Source: Nibribacter ruber (GTDB lineage: Bacteria > Bacteroidota > Bacteroidia > Cytophagales > Hymenobacteraceae). Taken from it: a DNA stretch of 64,000 nucleotides. The stretch covers positions 1,116,001-1,180,000 of the forward strand of contig NZ_CP047897.1 in the NCBI RefSeq assembly GCF_009913235.1, read 5' to 3'. A model generated the notes under the pieces. It did not search any database. It was not told the DNA's origin and was given only the letters and a program-made list of their open reading frames with translations. This document shows, in pieces, positions 25,706 to 34,475 of this stretch. The first letter of the stretch is position 1; each line of letters starts with the position of its first letter. The translations under genes and the position numbers were made by a program.

Positions 25706-26395
25706 TTACACTGTCTCTCCCTTCAGCTCCAGCATTGGACGAAGGAAGAAGTCATTAATGGGTTTTACGGCCTGCATCACCGCCAGACATTCCTCAAAAA
25801 ACTGGGCACTGGTTACCACGGCATCTGGGAAGGTATGGCTGGCGTTCCAGCTCTTGTGTCTCAGCAACTCAATGGCGGGGTTCTCGCTGTCATAGCCCTT
25901 GGGCGTAGTTTTCAGTTTGTCACCGCCTAGGCCTTTGAAATATTTTTGGAACGACGGAGCCGCTACCAAGTCCTGCAACTCCTGCCAGTTGTAGTCAATC
26001 TCCTGTCTGATTGCTTTCAACTCAGGTGCGGGCGGCATCCAGACACCGCCTGCCAGAAAGGACTCGTTGTTGGGGCTGATGTGCAGGTAGAAACCCGGGT
26101 TGATGGTCTTTCTTCCGCCGTCTGCCATGTACGCACAAATATGGTCCTTATACGGACGCTTGTCGTTGGAGAAGCGCACATCGCGGTAAATCCTAAAAAT
26201 AAGGTCCTTGGGCTGCTGGTTGGCCACGGCCGGCTCAAAGGCAGCCACCGCCGGCAGCAGGGTTTCCAGGAAAGCGATGAAGTCATTTTTGGCAGCCTCG
26301 TACCGAGATTTGTTCGCGGCAAACCACTCGCGGTTGTTGTTGTTTCTGAGGTCTCTGACGAAGTCTAACGTGGAGGTATCTAAGTATTTTTTCAT
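25706..26395 (-). CDS. DUF2461/TIGR02453-family protein
   Basis: This 229-residue protein has the family's opening segment LDFVRDLRNNNNREWFAANKSRYE and the conserved core IFRIYRDVRFSNDKRPYKDHI, followed by GFYLHISPNNESFLAGGVW. The function is unknown. It is a cytoplasmic single gene with its own promoter box and an end marked by a palindrome plus hairpin. Confidence 0.9.
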   Translation of the reverse strand: MKKYLDTSTLDFVRDLRNNNNREWFAANKSRYEAAKNDFIAFLETLLPAVAAFEPAVANQQPKDLIFRIYRDVRFSNDKRPYKDHICAYMADGGRKTINPGFYLHISPNNESFLAGGVWMPPAPELKAIRQEIDYNWQELQDLVAAPSFQKYFKGLGGDKLKTTPKGYDSENPAIELLRHKSWNASHTFPDAVVTSAQFFEECLAVMQAVKPINDFFLRPMLELKGETV

Positions 26396-26469
26396 GTAGT
26401 GGATGGAGGTCTTTATGACCTTTCAGGAAACAAGAATAGTGGGTAGTAAGTTCTTTGCTAGGAACTATT

Positions 26470-26477
26470 CAAAGATA
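26470..26477 (-). promoter_or_regulatory. -7 box upstream of the DUF2461 gene
   Basis: On the minus strand TATCTTTG is a perfect TAnnTTTG match, 75 bases before the ATG. No clear TTG lies at the ideal distance. Confidence 0.5.
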
Positions 26478-26592
26478 ATCTCTGACCTATTGAACGAGTC
26501 ATTTTATTTCCGAAAGGAAAAGTAAATTACCTTTAAAATAAATTTTACCTGAACACCCAACTGCATTTTATTCAATCAATAAATCAAACACA

Positions 26593-27243
26593 TTGACGAT
26601 TAAGCAAGCTTATAGACAGTTCCTAGAACAAAATTTCCAAGGTCTGAGAATCAAAGCCCCGTTATTTTTTAATTGGGGTAAGGGATTAAGATTTGATCTC
26701 CAAGTGGGAGAAACCGACACAGACCAATACTTTCAGGAGGTGGTTAGAAGGGCAACAGCTTTGTTTGAAGCTACCTTTCAACAAACTGATACCATTTATT
26801 TAGTCCTTCAAGAGCGCACTGGCAAACGCGGCAAGATTAGGTTCTCAAATTACTGCTTCAATCAAATTAGTGGGCTTAAGGAAGAGGACGTGGCGTACTC
26901 AAAAGTAAATAGACTTTATGACTCCGCAGACAACACTGAAATCTGGAACGTGGCAGTAGTCAAACTCACAATTAACAGAGTAAATTACAAGAATATAATT
27001 GAGGCCATTAGCGTGATGGATTTTCCGCCAAGGCAACCAAGACTAGACAGCAGGGGATTCCTTACCAATAAACAGATTTTCTTTCTGAATGTAGACAAGA
27101 AACTCATTTACCATATGTATGACGACCGAGGCTTAGATATTGTAGCAAAAGAGAAAGAAACCTTACTACCCGTTTACACCGAGTTCAATGATTGGATTCT
27201 TGAATGCAACCGTGAGCAGATTGAAAACACATTTAAGAAGTAG
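26593..27243 (+). CDS. DUF3885-family protein
   Basis: This 216-residue cytoplasmic protein has a DUF3885-like C-terminal half, with KQIFFLNVDKKLIYHMYDDRGLDIVA (about residues 155-180) and the end pattern LLPVYTEFNDWILECNREQI. The function is unknown; some relatives occur near toxin/immunity loci, but nothing here shows that. The start is TTG at 26593. The gene and its leader are more AT-rich than the neighbours, which may reflect transfer. Confidence 0.75.
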   Translation: MTIKQAYRQFLEQNFQGLRIKAPLFFNWGKGLRFDLQVGETDTDQYFQEVVRRATALFEATFQQTDTIYLVLQERTGKRGKIRFSNYCFNQISGLKEEDVAYSKVNRLYDSADNTEIWNVAVVKLTINRVNYKNIIEAISVMDFPPRQPRLDSRGFLTNKQIFFLNVDKKLIYHMYDDRGLDIVAKEKETLLPVYTEFNDWILECNREQIENTFKK

Positions 27244-27290
27244 GATCCCTGAACCTTTAAAGAATTAGAGATAAAAGTCCTCGTCCTTTA

Positions 27291-27328
27291 CATTTTTGTC
27301 CTGAACTCCTGAAAACAACCCAAAAACG
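27291..27328. repeat. Dispersed 38-bp palindrome, copy 10
   Basis: The right end CCCAAAAACG is intact and the left end is worn (CATTTTT), with centre CTCCTGAAAA. It lies between convergent units, 9 bases from the stop of the anti-sigma relic. Confidence 0.7.
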
Positions 27329-27337
27329 GCATCTCGC

Positions 27338-27995
27338 TTAAATGCCGCCCATCACATACATGGCTTCCAGCGTGGGGTTCACACTGCCACCTTTCGGTTC
27401 AAGGGTGACGGCAAAGGCCTGGGCTTTTTCAATGGTTTTCATTCTAAGCAACGCATCTGATGAAGAAGCCACTACGCCAGCATCTACGGGTTTGCCATCT
27501 ACCAAGGCCCAGAGCTGGTACTGTCTGTCACTTGGGGCGGCTGGTAAAGAGGCCGGGTCCTGGAACACCTCTTTGGTTTCTTGGTTCCAGAAGACTTTGG
27601 CGGCGGCAGTGGCATGCTGAGACACTCCTTTCAAGGCAATGGACTGGGTCTGCGGGTCTCGCACCACAGACAAGAAGTTCTCAGTGCGGTCTGTGCGGTA
27701 TTGTAACTGGCTAGTCTCATAGGCGTACTGCTTCATAGACTGCTGGGCTATGGCAAGTTCCTGCTCGGCGTCTTTCCATTGATAGAAGAAATAGAAGTTG
27801 GCCGCGGCGCTCAGCAAAAGTAAAATCTTGGCGGCCGCGCGTAGGCTGCTGTTCAGCTTGCTGGAGCGGTCAATGTCCTGCGTAGGTCATGTAAAAACTT
27901 TGGCCTCCTGAGAAGTACCTGTTGTAGAGGAGGTGTTATGAGAACCGGAAGCACCGGTTTCCTGATGCGCAAACTCTTCAGGAGATTCTTGCACT
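27338..27995 (-). pseudogene. Anti-sigma-K factor (RskA-like) relic
   Basis: The reading frame is homologous to the intact anti-sigma gene at 31427-32314, with near-identical DNA over the last 250 bases. FYFFYQWKDAEQELAIAQQ, ETKEVFQDPASLPAAPSDR and AVTLEPKGGSVNPTLEAMYV all have counterparts there. An in-frame TGA at 27887-27889 interrupts it right after EAKVFT. The N-terminal third and the cognate sigma gene are missing; instead the sequence joins an MFS transporter relic. The open part (27338-27817) is only the TM segment and the RskA domain. Confidence 0.8.
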
Positions 27996-28765
27996 GACGG
28001 GTTGGGGCTTAGGTTCTGGATTTGCCCTGCTGTACCTGTATTATTACCCCGAAGACTATACGACCCTTTTCTACATCGCTTTCATTCCAGGTCTGCTGGC
28101 TATTCTGGCTACGTTCTTTTTAAAGGAAAGCAGCGCCAAAAGCGACCAGACACGTAAAGCCTCCACCCCGTTTTTCTCTTTTCTTCATTACTGGAAAGAC
28201 AGTCCTGCCTCTTACAGAAAAGTGGTCATTGGGTTACTGGTCTTTACCTTGTTCAACAACTCTGACGTCTTCCTATTATTGAAAGCCAAACAAGCCGGGC
28301 TGGATGATACCCTGGTCATAGGTATTTACGTTTTTTTACAACCTGGTCTACGCCTTGCTGTCCTTCCCGCTAGGGATTCTGGCAGATAAAATTGGGTTGA
28401 AACCAGTCCTTTTAGCAGGGTTTGCGGCTTTTGCGGCCGTGTATGTGGGCATGGCATATGCCACCAACCTATACCTTTTCTTAGGGCTGTTCTTGCTTTA
28501 TGGATTTTACGCCGCCTCCACCGAGGGTATCTCCAAGGCCTGGATTTCTAACATCACAGATAAAAAACACACCGCCACCGCCATTGGCACCTACACCGGC
28601 TTGCAAAGCATTTGCACCATGCTGGCCAGTTCACTCACCGGCTTTATCTGGTATAGGTATGGGGCCACGTCCGCCTTTCTCACCACATCCCTCGCCACTC
28701 TGCTGGTGGTCATATATTTCTTTACCGTACCCAGCCCGCAAACCGTTCAAGTAGAGGCTGCTTAG
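27994..28765 (+). pseudogene. MFS transporter relic with frameshift
   Basis: Only the C-terminal half of a 12-TM transporter is present. It starts near GWGLGSGFALLYLYYYPEDY with no start codon in context. It runs to about 28334 and is then interrupted by a one-base loss in a T run (seven Ts where eight would restore IYVFFYNLVYALLSFP). The rest (LGILADKIGLKPVLLAGF onwards) reads in the next frame to a stop at 28765. The missing N-terminal half and the junction with an anti-sigma relic make a true pseudogene more likely than a sequencing error. Confidence 0.82.
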
Positions 28766-28846
28766 AACCAGAAGTGATGAGCTTACAGATGGTATACGAC
28801 TCCCCTTCTCTCTTTACAAGAACAATCACCGAATGACAATGAAGAG

Positions 28847-28884
28847 CGTTTTGGGGCTGTTTTCCAGAAAATAGTCCAAAAACG
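28847..28884. repeat. Dispersed 38-bp palindrome, copy 11
   Basis: It has CGTTTT and AAAAACG ends with centre TTTTCCAGAAAA. The inner arms GGGGCTG and ATAGTCC pair poorly. It lies between convergent genes. Confidence 0.8.
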
Positions 28885-28890
28885 AAAAGA

Positions 28891-28912
28891 GCTGCCCCGC
28901 AAAGGAGGCAGC
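28891..28912 (-). terminator. Terminator of the multicopper oxidase gene
   Basis: The GCTGCC and GGCAGC arms, read on the minus strand, are followed by TCTTTTCGTTTTT. The T run comes from the neighbouring palindrome copy. Confidence 0.65.
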
Positions 28913-28928
28913 CCTTCTGGATGGCATG

Positions 28929-30953
28929 CTATCTGGCTACGACCAGGCGCTGCCTGTAGGATTGCTGATTGACGGTTACCTCACAGACATAGATGCCGGC
29001 GGGCAGGTTGTGCCCGTTCAGGAAGAGTTGGTGCGCTCCTTTACCATAGGCCTTACCTTCTATTGCATGCCTAAGGTGGCCGTTCAGGTCAAGAAGTTTC
29101 ACGCCCACCTGTGACGACTCGGGCAATTTTACGGTAATGGTAGCCGCCCCAGAAAAGGGATTTGGCACCACTTGAAACAGGTCATTTTTCTCATCAGAAC
29201 CAATTGGTTGATTTGCCAACATTTTGGTTGGGAGCTGGCCTACGTACAGAGGGCGCATCATGTCATGGTCTTCATGGGAGAGAATATGGCAGTGCCAGGT
29301 ATACAGGCCTTGTTTGTCAAACGTGGCTATCAGTCGGGTGACCTGGCCGGGCGCTACGGGGTAAGTGTCCTTTCTGCCCGCCTGGCCTGGTTCTGGCACC
29401 ATGAGCGGGCCTTCTAGCTGCACGTTTGACAGCATGCCGGTCTCCTCATTCACCGTGCCATTGAATTTCTGATTACTCAAGACTCTAAAAGAGACCAAGT
29501 GCAGGTGAATTGGATGGGCGTCTGGTGTCAGGTTGTAGATTTCCCAAATCTCGGTTTTGTTCATGCCCGGGTTCTCCGTGATAGGATCATGTGAGCGCAT
29601 GGCGCCTCCTTCCATGGTCCCCAGCATAGGCAGTAGCCTGCCGTACTCATCCTCGCCTTCAAACAAAATGAGTTTTCTGGTTTTGGTGGCGGGTGGCATC
29701 TTTGCCAAAGGTTTATTAAAGGTAGCCGGCAAAAAGGTTAAAGGATAGGCTTTATTGAGCGGAAGGGTCACAGAAAAGGCCATGATCTGCGAAGGGCTGT
29801 CATCTGCATCTACGTCATCACCGAAGGGGTATGGCGTACGGGCATTGTTAGTTAGAATAAGCGTCTTGCCCTGTAAGGCGGCATTAGAAAAATCAAGGAT
29901 AACTTCCTTGCGCTCGCCGGGCCCCAGAAGCAGTTCGTTTTGCAGAATGGGTTGGGCCAGCAGCCCCTGGTCTGAGGCTATCTGCCACATTGCAACCCCT
30001 TCCGGAAGCTTTAAGTTATAAAACCTGGAATCTGACCCGTTCAATAACCTGAAACGGTACTGCCGAGGTTCTACTTTTAATTTAGGCCAGGCTTTGCCGT
30101 TTACCAGAATGATATCCCCAAAAAACTCTGGCAAGATGCTGGGGCCTGTCGTGCCTTCCACTTCAGACTCAGAAGGATAAAACAACTGCCCGTCTGCGGT
30201 GAACATCCTGTCCTGTATGGCCAGGCCAATGTCATAAGGTTGGGCAGGCAGCCAGTTGCTTTGCTGAAGTGCCTTTTCTATCCCATCGGTTAATAGGTAA
30301 AAACCAGCTAGCCCCGCGTAGACGTTAAGCCGTGTTATGCCCAACGTGTGGTCATGGTACCACAAGGTGGCGGCCTCCTGGCTGTTGTCATAGTAATACG
30401 GCACCTGCTCTCCTTTCTTAAATATGGGTCCTTTGCTTTGACCATAGGGAGTGTACCAGGCCTCTGGCAGGCCATCGCTCGCTGATTCTGTGTGTCCGCC
30501 ATGCAAGTGAGTGACAATGGGTACTCCCGGAGAGGTGGGTTTTGCCAAATCAATAGTAGGATCTACTGGGAGCAAATGTGGCAGGGCGTTCCCGTTGGCA
30601 TCTACCAGCCGGTTCAACCATTTAACAGATACCGGCTTGCCTTTGGTAGCTACAATGGTGGGGCCAGGATATTGATCGTTGTACCCCCAAACAGTAGTCA
30701 AGATAGGTTTCCCCAAGGCGTCTTTCAATCCCAACCCCAAGTCTTGCTGAAATTGAGACACGGTCATGGTAATAACTTGGTTGCCAGAACCGGGACCCGC
30801 ATTAATAACCGATGGAATGGGTAAGGGATTTACAAACTTGGGTACGTCCTTTGAATTTAAAAGAATTTGAGCCTCAAGGGGTAGGCTTTGCAGAGAAAAA
30901 CAAAAAAAAACAGGCATCACCCACTGGAGAGCAGGTTGGTAGAAAATTTTCAT
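28929..30953 (-). CDS. Multicopper oxidase with type IX secretion sorting domain
   Basis: This 674-residue secreted laccase/bilirubin-oxidase-like enzyme couples substrate oxidation to reduction of oxygen to water. A signal peptide ends near residue 29. All four copper motifs are present: THLHGGHTES (about 145), TLWYHDHTLG (about 197), HPIHLHLVSF (about 475) and WHCHILSHEDHDMM (about 550). The last 80 residues (FQVVPNPFSGAATITVKLP to PAGIYVCEV and YRQRLVVAR) form a type A sorting domain, so the enzyme should leave the cell through the type IX system. A sigma/anti-sigma pair is encoded upstream on the same strand across 470 bases. Metal or phenolic substrate is not determined. Confidence 0.95.
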   Translation of the reverse strand: MKIFYQPALQWVMPVFFCFSLQSLPLEAQILLNSKDVPKFVNPLPIPSVINAGPGSGNQVITMTVSQFQQDLGLGLKDALGKPILTTVWGYNDQYPGPTIVATKGKPVSVKWLNRLVDANGNALPHLLPVDPTIDLAKPTSPGVPIVTHLHGGHTESASDGLPEAWYTPYGQSKGPIFKKGEQVPYYYDNSQEAATLWYHDHTLGITRLNVYAGLAGFYLLTDGIEKALQQSNWLPAQPYDIGLAIQDRMFTADGQLFYPSESEVEGTTGPSILPEFFGDIILVNGKAWPKLKVEPRQYRFRLLNGSDSRFYNLKLPEGVAMWQIASDQGLLAQPILQNELLLGPGERKEVILDFSNAALQGKTLILTNNARTPYPFGDDVDADDSPSQIMAFSVTLPLNKAYPLTFLPATFNKPLAKMPPATKTRKLILFEGEDEYGRLLPMLGTMEGGAMRSHDPITENPGMNKTEIWEIYNLTPDAHPIHLHLVSFRVLSNQKFNGTVNEETGMLSNVQLEGPLMVPEPGQAGRKDTYPVAPGQVTRLIATFDKQGLYTWHCHILSHEDHDMMRPLYVGQLPTKMLANQPIGSDEKNDLFQVVPNPFSGAATITVKLPESSQVGVKLLDLNGHLRHAIEGKAYGKGAHQLFLNGHNLPAGIYVCEVTVNQQSYRQRLVVAR

Positions 30954-30960
30954 AACGCAC

Positions 30961-30968
30961 CAAAGTTA
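30961..30968 (-). promoter_or_regulatory. -7 box directly before the multicopper oxidase ATG
   Basis: On the minus strand TAACTTTG is a perfect TAnnTTTG and ends only 7 bases before the ATG. Transcription would start at or within a few bases of the start codon, giving a leaderless message. No good -33 TTG is seen. Confidence 0.5.
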
Positions 30969-31379
30969 ATTTTGAGGAAGAGAGCGGACAGGTAACAAAC
31001 CACTCCTCAAGGGTAAAAGAAGGGTACAACGACAAGAGAAGCCATTCTCTTGCACTTTGGGAGGAATTCTGTTTAACTACTTGTATTTACGATTTCTCTC
31101 CTAGAAAGCTGTCTTTTGCTAGTATTTCTAACTTAAATACAACAAACATGCATTTAATAACTATCAATGGCAGAGCGGATTACAAGCATATTTAAGCCTA
31201 CACCCATGCAACTCAGGCATTCCTTCTCTCTAAACAAAAAACCCATATTCAACCCAACAAACGGGTGAGCATTGCTTAGAGGAAGGATAAGGAAATACTG
31301 GTTGATCCCTATGAAAGGGCTAAATCAATGGAGGAAGTGGAGATAGGTTGCTATTGCAAGACGTGTGACCTGCAGCCAT
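30969..31379. other. Intergenic stretch, no supported gene
   Basis: It is about 410 bases and AT-rich in the middle. It has no open frame of note and no strong hairpin. It ends at a dispersed palindrome copy. Confidence 0.6.
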
Positions 31380-31417
31380 CGTTTTTCGCCTTATTTCCAG
31401 AAAACAGTTTAAAAACG
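31380..31417. repeat. Dispersed 38-bp palindrome, copy 12
   Basis: It has CGTTTTT/AAAAACG ends, inner arms CGCC/GTTT that no longer pair, and centre TTTCCAGAAAA. It lies 9 bases after the stop of the anti-sigma gene, the same spacing as at the relic (27291-27328). Confidence 0.8.
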
Positions 31418-31426
31418 CTTTGTCTT

Positions 31427-32314
31427 TTAGATAGCACCCATCACATACATGGCTTCCATGGTTGGATTGACACTGCCCCCTTTGGGCTCAAGGGTGACGG
31501 CAAAGGCCTGGGCTTTTTCAATGGTTTTCATTCTAAGCAACGCATCTGAGGAAGAAGCCACTACGCCAGCATCTACGGGTTTGCCATCTACCAGCGCCCA
31601 TAGTTGATACTGTTTGTCACTGGGGGCTTGGGGTAAAGAGGCCGGGTCTAGGAAAACTTCTTTGGTTGCTTGGTTCCAGAAAACTCTGGCTGCAGCCTTA
31701 GCGTGTTGCGGAGTTCCTTTTAAAGAGACAGGCTTGGTTTCAGGATCGCGTAACACGGCTAGAAAATTCTCAGTGCGGTCTGTGCGGTATTCTAACTGGC
31801 TGGTCTCATAGGCGTACTGCTTCACAGACTGCTGGGCAATAGTTAACTCCTTTTCAGAATCCTTCCATTGAAAGTACAGGTAGAAATTGGTAGCGGCACT
31901 TATCAAAAGCAGCAATATGGCCGCCACGCGCATACGGTCAGCGGTAGACTTCTTGCGGGCGTTGAAGAAGGCCTCCTCCATAGAGATCACCTTTGCCTCT
32001 GGTTCATTGGTGCTGGACTGCTGGGAAGGCTCATGCAACAGATTAATTTCTTGGTGTGGGACAGAACCAGACATGGAAACATCATGTCCTAATTTATGAA
32101 TCTGCTGAAGAATTCTGTCTTGCAGGTACGCAGGCGGCGTCTGGGCATGGTACAGGGCATAGGCTTCCATGGCCAGATGCGCGTTTTCCAGCGCCGCTTT
32201 CACCTCTGGGTCCTGCGCCGCCCTACGGTCCACGTCTAAGCGTTCCGCGTCGTTCAGCCCCCCGGCTGCGTACACTTCCAGAATCCCGGACTCTATATAC
32301 TCCTGTGTATTCAA
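31427..32314 (-). CDS. Anti-sigma-K factor (RskA-like)
   Basis: This is a 295-residue membrane protein. The N-terminal cytoplasmic zinc-finger-like/ASD region (about 1-100, with ESGILEVYAAGGLNDAERLDVD) binds the sigma factor. One TM segment follows at about 133-155 (AAILLLLISAATNFYLYFQW), and then the periplasmic RskA domain (160-295, ending AVTLEPKGGSVNPTMEAMYVM). It lies 2 bases after its sigma gene. A second, broken copy lies at 27338-27995. The pair probably controls an envelope or redox response; the nearby multicopper oxidase is a candidate target by position only. Confidence 0.92.
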   Translation of the reverse strand: MNTQEYIESGILEVYAAGGLNDAERLDVDRRAAQDPEVKAALENAHLAMEAYALYHAQTPPAYLQDRILQQIHKLGHDVSMSGSVPHQEINLLHEPSQQSSTNEPEAKVISMEEAFFNARKKSTADRMRVAAILLLLISAATNFYLYFQWKDSEKELTIAQQSVKQYAYETSQLEYRTDRTENFLAVLRDPETKPVSLKGTPQHAKAAARVFWNQATKEVFLDPASLPQAPSDKQYQLWALVDGKPVDAGVVASSSDALLRMKTIEKAQAFAVTLEPKGGSVNPTMEAMYVMGAI

Positions 32315-32316
32315 CG

Positions 32317-32862
32317 CTATTTGATTAATTTGCCCAATGCTTTAATGGCCATGCGGGCGCGGGTTTTGACGGTGCCTAAAGGAATGTTCAAGGTTTCGGC
32401 CACCTCTGTCTGGGTGTAGCCCCCAAAATACATCATGTCAATGATGACCTTCTGGTCTGGAATGAGCTTTTCAGTGATCTCCTTGATTCCAATATGATCT
32501 GGTCTAATGCCTTCGCTGCTTACCATGCCCCGGGTGTTGGCGTCTTCCACGGGATCTGTTTTTGAACTTACGCGATATTGCTTTGACCGGATTTTATCAA
32601 TGGCCAGATTCCGGCTGATGTTGAGCATCCAGGTGAAGAGTCTTCCCTTATGGGCGTCATAGCTGTCAAAAGAAGACCAGATCTTCACAAAACTTTCCTG
32701 CAACACATCCTCTGCCACTTCTTCTACCTTTACTATGCGCAGGATCACGCCGTACAGAGCAGCCGAATAATTCTTATACAGCAAGGCGATGGCTTTTTGG
32801 TCCTGGGCCCTCAAGCGCTCCACAAGAACTTCCTCAGAATCAATATTTACAGTAGTCTCCAA
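32317..32862 (-). CDS. ECF sigma factor, SigK-like
   Basis: This 181-residue protein has region 2 with VAEDVLQESFVKIWSSFDSY and LFTWMLNISRNLAIDKIRSK, and region 4 with PDQKVIIDMMYFGGYTQTEVAETLNIPLGTVKTRARMAI. The pairing with an RskA-type anti-sigma factor is the usual SigK/RskA arrangement. It differs from the two other ECF factors in this window, whose partners are short one-TM proteins. Confidence 0.94.
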   Translation of the reverse strand: METTVNIDSEEVLVERLRAQDQKAIALLYKNYSAALYGVILRIVKVEEVAEDVLQESFVKIWSSFDSYDAHKGRLFTWMLNISRNLAIDKIRSKQYRVSSKTDPVEDANTRGMVSSEGIRPDHIGIKEITEKLIPDQKVIIDMMYFGGYTQTEVAETLNIPLGTVKTRARMAIKALGKLIK

Positions 32863-33095
32863 AAAGAAAAGGACGTTAAACGTAGCAATAATACATAAAC
32901 CAACCTGTAAGAAAAAAGAGGCGAAGATATTTTGTCTGCCCGGGTAACCATCTTAACCACCGGTTGGTAGATTTGTTTAGGCAATCTGCCGTTTCTGAAT
33001 ACAATGCGTATCTATACGGTACCCATTCAGAAAGACTAAGTCTAAATACGTATTTCTTTCATTTATACCCAAAACCAACGCAATTTCCTCCACTC

Positions 33096-34475
33096 ATGGC
33101 TATACAAACCATCAACCCCTATACCAACCAAGTAGTCAAAGACTTTGAGCCCGCCAGCGCCCAACAAGTAGAAAAAGTGCTACAGACGGCAGAAGACACG
33201 TTCCAGTCCTGGCGTAGCACCCACTTTGACCACCGCGCCCAGCTCATGCACAAGGCCGGCCAGGAACTGGAAAACCGCACCAACCATTACGCCCGCCTCA
33301 TCTCCCTGGAAATGGGCAAGCCCCTTAAACAAGCCCGCTCCGAAGTCCAGAAATGCGCCAAGGTGTGTCATTATTATGCAGACCACGCCCAGGAGTTTCT
33401 GCAAGACGAGGACATTGCCACAGACGCCACGCGCAGCTTCATTAGCTATGAACCCATGGGTGTGGTACTGGCCGTCATGCCCTGGAACTTCCCGTTCTGG
33501 CAGGTGTTTAGGTTTGCGGCCCCGGCTCTCATGGCGGGCAACGTGGGCATTTTAAAGCACGCCTCCAACGTGCCACAATGCGCCCTCGCCATTCAGGAAG
33601 TGTTTGAAAACGCCGGCTTCCCGAAGGGTTGTTTCCAGTCCTTGCTCATTGGTTCTAAGGAAGTAGACGCGCTCATCAAAGACCCGCGCATTAAGGCGGT
33701 CACGCTTACGGGCAGCGAAGGCGCCGGCGCCAAGGTGGCCTCCACGGCCGGGCAGGAAATCAAGAAGACAGTGCTGGAACTGGGCGGATCAGATGCGTTC
33801 ATAGTTCTAGCTGATGCAGACATTGACGCCGTTTCTGAGAAAGCCGTGCAGGCCCGCCTCATCAACACGGGGCAAAGCTGCATTGCCGCCAAACGCTTTA
33901 TCATTGAGCAGTCCATTGCCGAGCCGTTTTTGGCCGCTTTTTCTGAAAAGATGCAAAAACTGAAAACCGGCAACCCGCTGGAGGACGAAGACATTGACTA
34001 TGGCCCTCTGGCGCGGGTTGACCTGGCCCAGGAACTCACAGACCAGGTAGAGCGCTCTATCCAAGCCGGCGCGAAACTCTATCTGAAAGGCGGCCAGAAG
34101 GACAAAGACAGCGCCGTTTTCCATCCCGCCATTCTCACGCACATTGAAAAAAGAAACCCCGCCTACGAGGAAGAGTTCTTCGGGCCAGTGGCGCTGGTGT
34201 TCATTGCCCAGGACGCCGAGGACGCCATCAGGATTGCCAATGACTCTCCCTTTGGCCTGGGCGGCTCCATCTGGACCAAAGACATTAAGCGCGGGCAGGA
34301 ACTGGCCAGGAAAGTAGAGGCTGGGGCTGTGTTTGTGAACGCCGTGGTGGCCTCAGACCCTGCCCTGCCGTTTGGCGGCATCAAGAAATCTGGCTACGGC
34401 CGCGAGCTTTCTTATGTGGGCATCCGGGAGTTTGTAAACCAAAAAACCATCTGGGTGAGTACGCCTCAGGAATAG
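33096..34475 (+). CDS. NAD(P)-dependent aldehyde dehydrogenase, succinate-semialdehyde type
   Basis: This 459-residue enzyme has GVVLAVMPWNFPFWQVFRF (cofactor site, about residue 130), the catalytic Glu in VLELGGSDAFIVL (about 230) and the catalytic Cys in NTGQSCIAAKRF (about 264). It is closest in style to the Sad/GabD short form (EEEFFGPVALVF near the C-terminus). ATG at 33096 (MAIQTINPYT) is the family start; the open frame extends upstream with unconserved sequence. Its stop overlaps the end of the convergent YdcF-like gene by 10 bases. A palindrome-like sequence at 33925-33962 falls on EPFLAAFSEKMQK. Confidence 0.94.
   Translation: MAIQTINPYTNQVVKDFEPASAQQVEKVLQTAEDTFQSWRSTHFDHRAQLMHKAGQELENRTNHYARLISLEMGKPLKQARSEVQKCAKVCHYYADHAQEFLQDEDIATDATRSFISYEPMGVVLAVMPWNFPFWQVFRFAAPALMAGNVGILKHASNVPQCALAIQEVFENAGFPKGCFQSLLIGSKEVDALIKDPRIKAVTLTGSEGAGAKVASTAGQEIKKTVLELGGSDAFIVLADADIDAVSEKAVQARLINTGQSCIAAKRFIIEQSIAEPFLAAFSEKMQKLKTGNPLEDEDIDYGPLARVDLAQELTDQVERSIQAGAKLYLKGGQKDKDSAVFHPAILTHIEKRNPAYEEEFFGPVALVFIAQDAEDAIRIANDSPFGLGGSIWTKDIKRGQELARKVEAGAVFVNAVVASDPALPFGGIKKSGYGRELSYVGIREFVNQKTIWVSTPQE

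Noticed and set aside
33925-33962. Palindrome-like sequence in the aldehyde dehydrogenase gene (CGTTTTTGGCC start)
   Set aside because: It encodes EPFLAAFSEKMQK, a stretch expected in this enzyme family at this place, and the right end reads CAAAAACTG. Chance codon choice is enough.
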